Origin: Ananas comosus
Taxonomy: Eukaryota; Streptophyta; Magnoliopsida; Poales; Bromeliaceae
Assembly: GCF_001540865.1 (NCBI RefSeq)
Contig: NC_033644.1
Coordinates: 7,103,479 to 7,167,478 of the forward strand
Direction of reading: 5' to 3'
Length of the DNA stretch: 64,000 bases
This document shows, one piece after another, positions 23,650 through 34,911 of this stretch (its first letter is position 1; the number at the start of each line of letters is the position of its first letter). The notes below the pieces were generated by a model. The model was not told the DNA's origin. It searched no databases and saw nothing but the letters and a program-made list of their open reading frames with translations. A program made the translations under genes and the position numbers.

Positions 23650-24705
23650 GGCCTTTTTGCAAAACAATCCACTAGTTTTGCATTTTTGTAAAAATATGCC
23701 CTTTTTCTCGTTTTGTAGATTTGAACCAAAATTTTTAAAATCTGACTAAAATGCCTCTGTGTCTTATATATCCCATCTCTCTTTCCTCCACCCCCTTTTC
23801 TGGGCCATGTCTTCACTACCAGTAGCAATCTCGAGCGTTTATCCCACCTTCACCACCTCCACATAGATTCTACTGTAACGTCCGCGTCATGAGCACCTCA
23901 CGAGCGAAAGGAACACGATGAACTTAACTTGCTCATTGTCATAGCCACTCGATGCTTCGCCGGAGACGGAGACAAAGGTGGCATTGGAGGAGAGCAATGA
24001 TCACTGATGATTGAGAATGCTTTTGAAGCATGTTCATGACGAGCGTGGCCTATAATGACAAGCTGGTGGGGGTAGTAAGAAAAAAAAATTTGTCGGATGA
24101 CACAATATTGCACTATTTGTTAAACAATTATACTTTTTGAATATATGTTGCACTATTTTATAGTTAAATATACGTATCAAATAGTATAACTTTCTTATTA
24201 AATAGTACAACATATATTCGAGTAGTGTAATTTTTTTAAATATTGCAAAAATTCACAATCTGCCAGATTCTTCTCTCTCATAACCACAACCATTTCGACG
24301 TCGCGGCCATGCTCTCTCTAACCTGCTATATGAGCATCATCGACCAACAATCATCACGCTCTTCCTCCGCCAAGTCCGTCTCCATCATTGGTGATACTAA
24401 GAACAGTGCCACCCACATCTTTACCGCGGCGATGTCATCAGAGAATGCCGAGAACGACCATGGCCATGACCACAAGCAATTCAAGCTTCGTTATCATCCT
24501 TTCGCTCGCGCGCAACATAGGGAGGAGTGCGGTAATGACATGGCGGCGGTGGAGGAGTGAGAGAAGGCGGGAGTAGAAAGAGAACAAGGAAAAAGAATAG
24601 AAATATTTTGGTCATTTAAAATTTTAGATTAAATCTATAAAAATGGGAAAAACATTGTCCACTTTTATAAAAATACAAAATTTGTATATTTTTTTCCCAA
24701 ACTAA
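23650..24705. mobile_element. Mutator-like foldback element, diverged
   Basis: The ends resemble those of 15289-17055 (left: TTGCAAAACAATCCACTAG; right: inverted, diverged). Internal segments around 23900-23945 and 24460-24515 are also inverted copies of each other (GAGCGAAAGGA against TCCTTTCGCTC), with GTGCAA/TTGCAC motifs near the centre. No clean target duplication was found, so the borders are uncertain. Predicted peptides inside are not recognised. Confidence 0.65.
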
Positions 24706-24926
24706 ATAGGACAAAAAACTAAATTTGACTTCTCCTCTCAGTTTTCATATTAGGATGAAAAAGGCCCATCTTTTTACTGTTGATCAAAAGCATGCATTCA
24801 ATTATTATGTTCCTTGTGAACCATGATGATGCCTCCTTTCCTATTTATATTGAATAACAAAGCCAAGGGGGTCCTTGAGAGAGCCGTTGATGAGTGCATG
24901 CTTTGTTTAGAGAAGCAAAACATACC

Positions 24927-24969
<43 letters not shown>

Positions 24970-25859
24970 CACACAAAAGAAGAAAACATGCATCAATGAT
25001 CAGTAGTATCCACCTAAACCCCCCCTCCTCCTGTCTGTTGTTAACAGAATTTCCACCTCTCTCTATCAATGCCTAATATATAAACAAGTAAGGTAAATGT
25101 ATATAGAGGACCCTTAACTTTAAAGTGTTTCTAAAGTAGGCCCCTCAACTTTATTTTCTCTAAAAAGAAATGCTAATAAGTGTACAGTAAAAAAGGAATT
25201 GTAATCTCTACAATCGATCCATTATTCAAGAGTTTTGGAGTTTACTAATTCCTTTTTAATTAATTGTTAATAGAAAAAAAACGGTGATAAGACTAGCTAA
25301 TTACGAAAAAGTAGCTTGTGAGTATATATATAGAAGTGTTGTAGGATTACAACTGATTTTGGGTTCTAGATCCAGTATTGCGCGTTGGTCATAATTGATA
25401 TTCTCAACTTCTGTTCTTCTGAATTTGAGTGATTACAGTCAAATAAATTTGAAAGCAATATCCAAATGAAATTGAGTGATTACCGTCGAACAATTCCTTA
25501 TTAATAGTTAATAAGAATATTGTAGGATTAATTGCAACTCACTTTATAATTAACTACCTAAACTGATAAACCAAATCAAAATTTTCAATTTGGTTCGGTT
25601 TGATTTATGTTTTTTCTCAAATCGAATTAGATAAGTCCGATTTCAACTCACCTCGCAACCAGAATCAAACCAGGCCATGCCCACTCCCCATTTAATCCCA
25701 AGGATGCAAAGCTAAACTAACTCATGTATTTAGCGCAGTTAGCTGAACGTGCTTGATGGTTGGTCCACGAAGTTTCCAACTCAAAGTATATATATATAAT
25801 TGCTTCACATTGTTAGTTAAGTTCATTTAGTTTTTTTTTAAAAAAAGAGTAAAGTTGCG
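24706..25859. other. Gene-free DNA with a (CT)n microsatellite
   Basis: Contains about 19 CT units at 24929-24967. Otherwise AT-rich and without recognisable genes. Confidence 0.5.
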
Positions 25860-25864
25860 GGTAG

Positions 25865-26563
25865 TGTTGGGAATCAGGTGCTCACCCCGGTACCGGATCT
25901 CGTGAATCCGCAACCCGCTCCAATACCGACTGCTGTGGATCCGGTATCGATTGTTGGGATTTCGTAACGGAAGCGTCGAATCGGATTTTTACCATAAATC
26001 CGTCTCCTCAGCAAAAGCTGATACAATCATAAAGAGAGAAATATCAAAACAGAAAATATGCGAGTAAAATAAGATTCATTAAATAAGAGAAGATTACACC
26101 TGACTCCTCTTCTGCACAGAGTAGCTACAACCCGAGCCCTCTTTCTTTAATCTTTTCTACCCTTCTCTCGTCTTCTATAATTCCATAAAGAAGACAATCA
26201 TCCGCGCGCACCCATGCACTAAGTGCACTAAATAACTCTCTCTCTCTCTTTTTCTCTCTCTGGTACGGCACCAAAGAGGCCTTTTCTCTCTCTCTCCCGT
26301 ACTCACATCAAAAAAGCAAACCCACAAAGAGTTATTTATAAGGCTCCACTAAAACGTACCCCAATCCTAATATATTTAGAATTTCTACTCCAATTAATAT
26401 CTAAATCTATCTTAATTAATCTCTAATAGATTTAAATATTAATCATAATCTAGTTAGATTTTATCCTCTAATTAATATTTAAATCATAATTTATCTCCAA
26501 CAGATTTAAATATTAATTCTAATTCAAGTAGGATTCAATTACAAATCTAACCAAATCCTAACA
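25865..26563 (-). mobile_element. Solo LTR (699 bp), copia-like, upstream of RABA4
   Basis: Bounded by TGTTGGGAATC and AATCCTAACA with perfect 5-bp target duplications GGTAG (25860-25864, 26564-26568). The minus strand carries a TATAAATA box (complement of 26333-26340) in CCTTATAAATAACTC, so the LTR's own transcription points away from RABA4. No internal retroelement sequence remains, as expected after recombination between two LTRs. It ends 219 bp before the RABA4 start codon. Confidence 0.9.
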
Positions 26564-26568
26564 GGTAG

Positions 26569-26782
26569 TTTGCTATCTATCTTTCTCCATCAGAAATAAA
26601 TAAATTCGAAAGGTCAATTTCAAGCTGCCCTATAGTTGAAGGAGTCTTCATATATTTGTACTTTGTGTGTTTGTGTGTATATATATATATACACTTAAAA
26701 CTTTTTTTCTCTATGTTGAGAGGGTAGTAGAAACAACCCAATTGGAAGAGAGAGAGAGGATACATACAATAATTCATTGTAC
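26569..26782 (+). promoter_or_regulatory. Remaining proximal promoter and leader of RABA4
   Basis: Contains an alternating TGTGTATATATATATATACA tract at about 26674-26694 that could serve as a TATA region, and a purine-rich GAAGAGAGAGAGAGG leader just upstream of the ATG. The solo LTR borders it on the left. Confidence 0.4.
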
Positions 26783-29700
26783 ATGAAGATGAGGAGGGAA
26801 GAGGAGGAGGAGGGGGAGGGAGAGAGAGGAGGAGAAGAAGAAGAAGAAGGGGATCAGTGGGAGGGGGAGAAGGAGACGGGGGAGGTGGACTACGTGTTCA
26901 AGATCGTGGTGGCGGGGGACTCGGCGGTCGGGAAGACGCAGCTGCTGGGGCGGTTCGCCAAGGACCAGTTCTTCTTCGACTCCAAGTCCACCATCGGCGT
27001 CGAGTTCCAGACCCGCACCCTCACCCTCCACCGCAAGCGCGTCAAGGCCCAGATCTGGGACACCGCCGGCCAAGAACGGTACCTTCATTCATTCTTTAAC
27101 TAAACTCTCTCATATTCATAAATTTGAGTCTATATATATATATATATATAGCTATCAAACAAGCAGATAAATATGAAACGTATATATATTATATCATATA
27201 CACGCATAGAATTTGGGTGCTGCAAAATGAAGAGTCTATTGTTTCTTCCTGTACGCTACTTCATGTAGAAATTGTATTTTTTTTAGAGAGTAATTCATGA
27301 CTTAGCTAATTAATTAATTAATTATACAATCTAATATAAATTGCTAATCAATTAAATTAAGGGGAAGCATTTTCAAAGTGTGAAAGTGCTCATGATTAGG
27401 TGCACCTCCATTCGACAGAAGCTCATTAAAATTTGTTCCCGTGAATGGGAATAATAACTGTGCGCATTTTAGGAAGTTGTGCCTTTTTTTTTAAATTTTT
27501 TAGATTCTGTTGTTTGGCTCCGCTTCAGTAATAAACCGTAAAAAAAAAAAAAATTGGAAAAAAATTTAGAAGCTAATTAATTAATTAATTAACAAGAGAA
27601 AGTAAATAAATTTATTTATTGTTGTGCTTAATTATATTTTTTTTTTTCGGAGAAATAGTAGTAATCTCGTTTTGGCAAGGGCTTGTGTTGTAAATTAATG
27701 TTAAGGCAATTTGTGGGCCCCATCAATAATAATGGTTTATATTTTGTAGATAGGAGGTGCAGAGTCAAAGGCGTTCCAATCGTTTTCTTCAAGCTTTTAT
27801 TAGGAAAAAAATAAAAGTATATAGACCCCCCTCAAATTTAGATTTTTCGCAAATTGAAGCTTGATTTTTTTTTAAAATTTTGACAATTAAATTTTCTAAA
27901 GTTTATTAAATAGTTCAATAAACTCATCTTCTTAAATAAACTTACTAATTACACATTCGATCAGTTGGATAGTAAAGTATGATGATCGGTAAATAGATTG
28001 AACTAGACTTCACTTTTAACGTCTTTTTATATGTTAGAAAGTAAAAAATAGGGTAAACTTCAAATTGCCCCTATGTGGTTTCACACTTTCTTACTTTAGT
28101 ATCCTGTGTTTTAAAGTATATTAAATTAGCCTCTGTGGTTTAAAGTATATTAAGTTAGCCCCCGTGGTTTCGCACTTTCTCACTTTAGTATCCTGTGGTT
28201 TAAAGTGTATCAAGTTAGTACCATGTGGTTTTATTTTTGTATCAAGTTAGTACCTTACGGTTTCATTTTTCTTTTTTTATTATCCATTTCACTAATTTTT
28301 TTTATTAAATTAATGACAAAGTTAAAACTAAAGAGTACTAAGTGAATATTCGATAAACCTAGATAGAATATCTAAAGTTTTTTTTGTAGGTAATTTAATA
28401 AAATATTAACGTAGGAAAAAACAATAGTGACAAAGTTAAAACTAAAGGGTACTAAAGTAAATTTTCGATAAACCTACATAAGGTATCTGAAGTTTTTTGT
28501 ATATTATTTAACGAAAAATTAATAGAAGAGCCGACGAAAAGAGAAAAATAAAATCACAGAGTACTAAATTGATACACCTTAAACCACATGGTACTAAAGT
28601 AAGAAAGTGCAAAACTATAGAGTAATAAATTGATACACTTTAAATTATATGGTACTAAAATAAAAAAGTACGAAACTATAGGGCTGGTATTTGAAGTTTT
28701 TCGTAAAAAAATATATTTTCTTGTGTCTTGAAGTTGAACACAATTATGTGCTATATTTGACCAAAATAATTGCATAATTATTAAAATTAAATAAAGAGAG
28801 TGGCCTATTGAATTATTTGATCAAGTATGTGGAGTCTAATTGCGAAAATGAAAGTTCAGGTTACCAGCACTTTTAAGGGCTTGTTTGGTTCATTCATTTT
28901 GGGTATGGAATGGGAATCGATTTGATCAAATCCGGTTAATTTTGTTTGGTTCGCATGAATCGGTTTGGGATTCTTATTCCGGACTGGAATGGGAATGACC
29001 CATTAGCCTTCAACTTGATTCCGGTTTTCTAGCCCGGATTGAGATTTCATTCCGGAAGCCCACTAAGGGGCTGTTTGGTTGGATGTAGTTGCAGAAACAG
29101 TGTAGTTGGAAATACATGCAGTTGTAAATGTTGCAGTTGTAATTACACCTAGTCTGTTTGATTTTACGCAGTTGCAACTGCTGCAGTTACATTTCTTCTG
29201 TTTGGTAATATGAAGCTGATAGTTGTATTTGTGAATTTTATCACATTTTCAGATAGAGTGGTGAGATTATCTTCACTAAACATAAAATAATTGTATAAGT
29301 TTATTAATCATTTAAATTTATTATTTATAAATAAATAAGTAGATATATATAATATTCTTCAACTTATTAATCGACACATTTAAAATTTTTAATTTATTTA
29401 ATTTTAATATGTAAATCAAACTTTAAAATTTAAACGATTCTCTCATTTTTTTTTATCAAATTTAATAATTATAATTAATTAAAACTTATTAAATTAACAT
29501 ACACGATCACATTCTATAAAAATTTNGTACTAAAGTAAATATTCAATAAACCTACATAAGGTATCTGAAGTTTTTTGTATATAACTTAACGAAATATTAA
29601 CAGAAGAGCCAACGAAAAGAGAAAAATAAAATCACAGAGTACTAAATTGATACACTTTAAACCACATGGTACTAAAGTAAGAAAGTGCAAAACTATAGAG

Positions 29701-32700
29701 TACTAAATTGATACACTTCAAACTATATGGTACTAAAATAAAAAAGTGCGAAACTATAGGGATGGTATTTGAAGTTTTTTGTAAAAAAATATATTTTCTT
29801 GTGTCTTGAAGTTGAACACAATTATGTACTATATTTGACCAAAATAATTGCATAATTATTAAAATTAAATAAAGAGAGTGGCCCTTTTGAATTATTTGAT
29901 CAAGTATATGGAGTCTAATTGCGAAAATGAAAGTTCAGGTTACCAGCACTTTTATAGTTTCATTTCATTTTTATTTTTTTTTTAGAGATAGATAGCTCGC
30001 TACCTGTTTCGTTTATTTTATTTAGAAATAAACTTAGCTAGAAATGTGAATCAACAAGAATTCGAACTTAGGTCGCGGGTACCAATCATCAAATCCTTTA
30101 CCACTTGCTCTAAGGATGATCGGTCACTTTTAGAGTTTCTTTTATTTGCTATATTGTGCGTAAAGGCAATAGTGAACTACTAGATGAAAGGTTGCAAATG
30201 GTAAGAAAATAATAGCTTAGTAGTGCCTTCGAAAAAAAAAAAAAAAAAAATTATGCAAGGTATCAAATAAAAATAAGAATAAAGTTTAGTGTAGAGACCT
30301 TAATTTTATCTATTGGTGTCTTTGCAAAAAACAAAATATAGCACTGCAAAAATTAAATACAGTATAGTGAGATATAATTAAGCCAGCAAATTAATTGTTA
30401 TGGCAACTAAAGAACAAAAAGAATTAAATTTCCACACAAATTTAGTGATGTGCCTCCTCTCACATCAAAGAGTTGGAAAATAAAAATAAAAATAAAAATT
30501 AATAGATCACTACAAGATGATGATCCTGACACATATTATATATATATAAAAGTGCACAGTAAATTTTGTCCAGGCTCTTTTAGCAACTTTTATTAGTGGT
30601 CCTTAATTTTTGCTTGGAGATGACCTTTTCATTTGAGTGGTCTTATTTGTACGTCACTTGTAGTGGCTTCTCTTTATCTTCCTTTTGTACCAAGGCATAG
30701 CAAAGAGACAGGAAATATATATACACACAAAAAGAAGAGTTTGTATTGGGACAGGAACACATTTCCCATATTTTAATTCTTCTTCTTTGGCATAGGAATC
30801 TAGATCACTATGTTCACAGTAAAGAGCCTATTTGGTGGTCCTGCTTCTATATATTTTCACTTTTAGCTACAGCAAAGTGAAGGAGAAAATAGATTTGAGA
30901 TTCTAAAGCACAAGATCACAAAAGCTTTAATTCTGTCTTTTTAATATTGTTGTAGAGCAAAGCTGTTACGCAAATTGAATACAATGTATTTTCTTGTAGT
31001 ATTGTTCAAATACTATTTTATCATACAGTAGTAGGCTCTATAGCACGGCCAAAGAGGCCGTCTTAAACCATAGATTGTAATTTGGTAAAAATTCAATTTA
31101 ATTAATATAAGTCAAAACGTTAAAAAAAAAAAAAAGAAAAAAAAAAAACTTGACTATAGGGACACACCAAAAAAATATCATGTTAAGCACCAAATATAAA
31201 CTTGCCTCAGAGTTCACATCAGAGTATTTTTCTAGAGTATTTTTCTAATAAGAATATATATTGAATTTATAGTTATTTATCAAATGTTTTTATTGTAATT
31301 TATAAAATGACTCAATGATTAGTATTCGAGATTTCAAATAATTTGATTATTTTATATTTCTAGTTAAATTTATTTCTTTAAAAAAAAAAAAAAAGCGGGT
31401 AAGAAACATACCGGGTTGTACCCGATTATACAACCTGGATTGTAGAGGATCCAAACATGGCTTCAATTAGTGCACGTTGCTCTCTGTGACCAACTTCCGA
31501 GCGCGTACGGCTAAAAGCAGCGATCACAACAATTAGTCATCACCTGGGACGTATCGTCATTCGTCACCAATAGCTGTACGCCACGTGGCAGGCTACTACA
31601 CGGGTCGCACGTGTCCGTGTATTCGTCCGACGACCGAGTCGTCGCATGCACGACTTTGCTTTACAACTTAGCAGTAATTATTAAATGGATTGATTAGTGT
31701 AATTAAAACATGTACAATTAATTACAGAGTTAATGGAGCATATTATTGAAATACCGCACCCACAGTTTTTTTTTTTTTTTTTTAAATAAAACGCAGAGAG
31801 AATGTGAGTATGTGATAAGTCGTTTTATTTTGTATGCTTTAAGGCGTGCAATTAGTTGACCACAATCTAAATCTAAAATTCCAAAAAAAAATATTTAAAT
31901 TGCAATTTACACACCTATAGTTTTATCCATGTACGATGATTTAATTATTGATTTGAGCTTAATTTTCTCCAAAATTATTGACTAGATTAATTTAAAACAT
32001 TGTTTGGATGCTGTAATTTCATAAATGGTGAAATTATTATAGAAACAATTATTATTGTCGACAAACAGGATGCATTAAATTAGTCGACTTGTGTTAAATC
32101 AGCTGTCACATTATTATTGTTTGGATGCATTAAATCACCTGTCACATTGTTTCTTTCTATATATAAAAAAATGAAGTAAAGTTGATAAAGCATGTCTCAC
32201 TAAAATAAATATTGAAGTTCAATTTTAGGGTCGGTTTGTTTGCTCGTAGCTGATTTTAAGGCTAAAATTGACTTGCTTGAAATTAACTTGCTTGAATTTA
32301 AGGCTAAAATTGATTTTAAGGCTAAAATTGACTTGCTTGAAATTAACTTGCTTGAATTTAAGGCTAAAATTGATTTTAAGGCTAAAATTGACTTGCTTGA
32401 AATTAACTTCAGGCAAAAACCATATATTATTTCACTTCGATTTGTTTAATGAAAAGTTAATGACTTTCGAACTTAAATTTTCTCACCTTTTATATATGTT
32501 CTTTCAGTTTAAAAGTTGAATTATGTTGCTATACTATCGATAGTACCAAACGCTTGGTACTATCGAGTTTTCGGCTGTTGAATGAAAAGATGTTCGGTTA
32601 GAATAATAGTGGATTTCAATTAAGATGGTAGTGGTCCCTTAAAATTGAGTGGATGGTTGGTTGAATAGTATAATTTAATGAATGAAAATGATCAAAAAAT

Positions 32701-33986
32701 AGATCTAATAGTAAAAAACTGGATAGTACGTCGATAGTATATTAGCCGGACTCTTAAAAAGTTTTCACATTAGAATAAGGAAGGTGAAAAAAGTTGCAAT
32801 GGCTAATTCTTCATTAGTTTCTTCTATCATTTTTTTCTCACTAAATTGACTTTGTCATTAGGCAAAACGAAGTTAATTTAGGTGCAAAAGTTGAGTTACG
32901 TTCAAACTTAGGGACGCCAACGCGCCGAATTAGGGGCAGGTTTTTGAAAATCTAAAATCCGAACCCGAATTCAAATCCGACGTATTTTAAAAATTCATAT
33001 CAAAGTCCGAATCCAATCCAAAATCCAAACCCAAATCCACTCTTTATTATATTTTAAAACATATTATACTAATAAAGTTTTAAATTTTTTTAATACAAGT
33101 GCAAATATAATTAAAATCAAATATTCATATTGTATTATATAATATAAAATCAATTCAGGTTAGGGTTCGGATTGAGTAGGGACAAAATCTATATCCGAAT
33201 TCAAATCTGTCATATTATCGTGTTATACACTTATATCCAAAATCATATATTCATGTGGTATTGGGTATTGGATTTAAATTCGAATAAAATTTTGAATATC
33301 TATGTCTATGGACATTCCCAAGTCAAACTCAACTCCTGATGAACTAGGCAAGGAAAAGTAAACATTCATTCATAGCACAGCAGGAGAAAAAGTATTTGAC
33401 GCTTTTAGTTTAAATTTCTAATAAAAAGTTTAAATTCAAATTCAAAAATCTGTGCCCTCGCGCGGTTGGTTGACGCGTGCATGCATGGAGTGTGCGCAGG
33501 TACAGGGCGGTGACGAGCGCCTACTACAGGGGTGCGCTGGGCGCCATGCTGGTGTACGACATAACGAAGCGGGCGACGTTCGAGCACGTGGCGCGGTGGG
33601 TGGACGAGCTGCGCGGGCACGCCGACAGCTCCATCGTGGTGATGCTGGTGGGCAACAAGGCCGACCTGGCGGCGGCGGGGCAGCGCGCGGTGCCGACGGA
33701 GGACGCGGTGGCCTTCGCCGAGGAGCAGGGGCTCTTCTTCTCGGAGGCCTCGGCGCTCAGCGGCGAGAACGTCGACCGCGCCTTCCTGCGCCTGCTCGAG
33801 GAGATCTTCGCCGTCGTGTCGCGCAAGGCGCTGGAGCTGGACGTGGCCAGGAGGGTCATGAGCGGGGGGATCAACGGCGACGCCGCCGTGGTGCTCCGGG
33901 GGACCAAGGTCGCCGTGCTCTCCGAGGCCTCCGTCATGGAGACCAGCGCCATGAAGAGGGGCACGCAGTGTGCCTGCAGCTTGTGA
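26783..33986 (+). CDS. RABA4: RABA4-class Rab11-type small GTPase
   Basis: Exons 26783-27078 and 33500-33986 join through an R codon (ERY) with GT-AG borders to 783 nt, 260 aa. Motifs: P-loop GDSAVGKT (45-52), switch [10 protein letters not shown] with T70, DTAGQE (93-98), the Rab signature [17 protein letters not shown] (151-154) and EASAL (181-185). The closest class is RABA4, which acts at the trans-Golgi/recycling compartment and in polarised secretion. The C-terminus is CACSL: a Cys-x-Cys pair followed by two residues, a possible geranylgeranylation site. The first 35 residues are an unusual Glu-rich extension. I chose the first ATG (26783); another lies at 26789. The 6421-bp intron is packed with transposons. 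Confidence 0.92.
27079..28040 (+). other. Start of the RABA4 intron
   Basis: AT-rich intron DNA with a (TA)n run near 27131-27150 and several TTAATTAATTAA stretches. No element boundaries recognised. Confidence 0.6.
28050..28702. mobile_element. Mutator-like MITE with long inverted ends
   Basis: The left end GGGTAAACTTCAAATTGCCC is inverted at the right (GGTATTTGAAGTTTTTC), both followed inward by GTGGTTTCACACTTTCTTAC-type sequence. The flanks are GTAAAAAAT (28041-28049) and GTAAAAAAAT, a 9-bp duplication with a one-base slip. It belongs with the elements at 36460 and 55109. Confidence 0.75.
28449..28875. repeat. Intronic segment, copy A of a duplication across a gap
   Basis: It matches 29527-29954 at roughly 95% by eye. 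The match continues about 160 bp past the MITE end into otherwise unique intron sequence, so it is not just a second MITE copy. Copy A is interrupted at its right end by the MITE at 28877; copy B is not. Confidence 0.85.
28877..29067. mobile_element. Truncated PIF/Harbinger MITE
   Basis: It is the inverted right end of the 18007-18606 family, beginning GGGCTTGTTTGGTTCATTC. It breaks off after CCCACTAA, where another MITE is inserted. Confidence 0.8.
29068..29525. mobile_element. Nested PIF/Harbinger MITE, cut off at the N
   Basis: An inverted copy of the right half of the 45943-46887 element. It begins GGGCTGTTTGGTTGGATG after a TAA target and stops at the N, at the point corresponding to about 46413 in the full copy. 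The remaining half is missing. Confidence 0.82.
29526..29526. other. Sequence gap (single N) inside the RABA4 intron
   Basis: The gap interrupts a MITE and is followed directly by a second copy of sequence already present to its left. Intron length and order here should not be trusted. Confidence 0.95.
29527..29954. repeat. Copy B of the intronic duplication
   Basis: Counterpart of 28449-28875. It continues through the point where copy A carries the MITE (CACTTTTATAGTTTC), so it looks like the MITE-free version of the same site. Confidence 0.85.
29962..30124 (-). mobile_element. tRNA-derived SINE, 163 bp
   Basis: On the minus strand: A-box-like AGAGCAAGTGGTAAAGG, B-box-like AGTTCGAATTC, body, then a tail with GAAACAGGTAGCGAGCTA and poly-A. 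The flanks CACTTTTATAGTTTC (29947-29961) and CACTTTTAGAGTTTC (30125-30139) are a 15-bp target duplication with one mismatch, typical of LINE-machinery insertion. Same family as 39420 and 55727. Confidence 0.9.
30140..31440 (+). other. RABA4 intron, unassigned
   Basis: AT-rich with poly-A runs near 30230-30250, 31120-31150 and 31380-31395. No bounded element seen. Confidence 0.4.
31441..31660. promoter_or_regulatory. GC-richer island with G-box/ABRE motifs in the RABA4 intron
   Basis: Contains the palindrome GCCACGTGGC (31580-31589) and GCACGTGTCC (31607-31616, an ACGTGTC ABRE-type core) within about 200 bp of CG-containing sequence, unlike the AT-rich surroundings. Enhancer or alternative-promoter function is inference. 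Confidence 0.4.
32251..32409. repeat. Perfect 60-bp tandem repeat, about 2.6 copies
   Basis: Positions 32281-32340 and 32341-32400 are identical. Each unit contains two GGCTAAAATTGA and two CTTGCTTGAA submotifs, suggesting an older, shorter repeat underneath. Located in the RABA4 intron; the open frames on both strands are repeat translations. Confidence 0.95.
32528..32755. mobile_element. Copy of the (TA)n-type MITE, without a long TA flank
   Basis: It has CTATACTATCGATAGTACCAA at the left (read as two parts), the TTGGTACTATCGAG hairpin partner, the shared TTGAGTGGATGGTTGG block, and ends TATTAGCCGGACTC. It lies in the RABA4 intron. Confidence 0.75.
32756..33499 (+). other. 3' end of the RABA4 intron
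   Basis: AT-rich, with a repeated AATCCGAATCCAAATCC-type stretch at 32940-33300 that looks like a decayed repeat. The intron ends with GTGCGCAG at 33499. Confidence 0.5.
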
Positions 33987-34555
33987 TCCTTGTTCTTGTG
34001 CTATTTGCGTCATTCATGCATGTGCAACACCTTTTGTTGTTGTGTTGATATATCTATATATATTTGTTTGTGTGTAGAGCTACTGTATTATTGAAAGTAT
34101 AGAAAATTTAATATTTTCGACTTTTTGATCCTTAAATCAAAAATTATACGATTGGGATGAATATGGTCCCTCCTAAGATTGAATAGTATTCCTAGAATTG
34201 AACGGTCTTTACAGAATAGTAGTATTAATTCAAAAATTAAAAATGATCAAAGAAATCAATTTAGGCTTAGTTTGGTATTGAAGTCTATCGAACGCCACTA
34301 GATAAAATAGAGTTGAAGAAAAAATATATAGGGATATGCTTCTGCGTTCTCCGATGGGACTGCAGAAAATATATCATAACCGACTCATCGCAATATGCAA
34401 AACGCAATATTACGTAGGAAAACAAACAGGGCATTTTTCCAACGTACTTTCCCACCGCACGTAAAGCAATTTTTTCGCAATCCCAAACGAAATCTTAAGA
34501 GTTAAAAAGTCGTAAACAACAGACCCTCTATACTTCCGACAGTACAGTAGCTTTA

Positions 34556-34590
<35 letters not shown>

Positions 34591-34911
34591 CAGCTTGGCC
34601 AAGGAAAGAAATTAATATCTGGTTATTGGGTTTGTGTTTAATCATTGAATTTCTTAGCTTAGATAGATTTTGTGGATGTTTTATAGCTATTTCTTTGAAG
34701 TAAAAAGATTTTTTTTTTTTTTTTGGTGTGTGGATTGCAAATTTGCAATAGAGTTACAAGTAAAAGTCACCACTGTTTCATTTTATTATCCTGTATCTTG
34801 AAGCGATGAAGACAATTTTGCACCAGTAATTTAATAATATAGTGTACTGTTCAGTTATCTTTATTTTCTGAAGTATACTTTTTCTTCTTTCATAACACAA
34901 TTTTTTATTAG
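33987..34911 (+). other. RABA4 3' region and intergenic DNA
   Basis: The 3' UTR presumably lies in the first few hundred bases, but no canonical AATAAA is visible. A (CT)n-(TA)n composite microsatellite is at 34555-34590. No gene seen. Confidence 0.5.

Noticed and set aside
33452..34048. Alternative-frame and antisense ORFs over RABA4 exon 2
   Set aside because: They are shadows of the highly GC-rich Rab coding exon.
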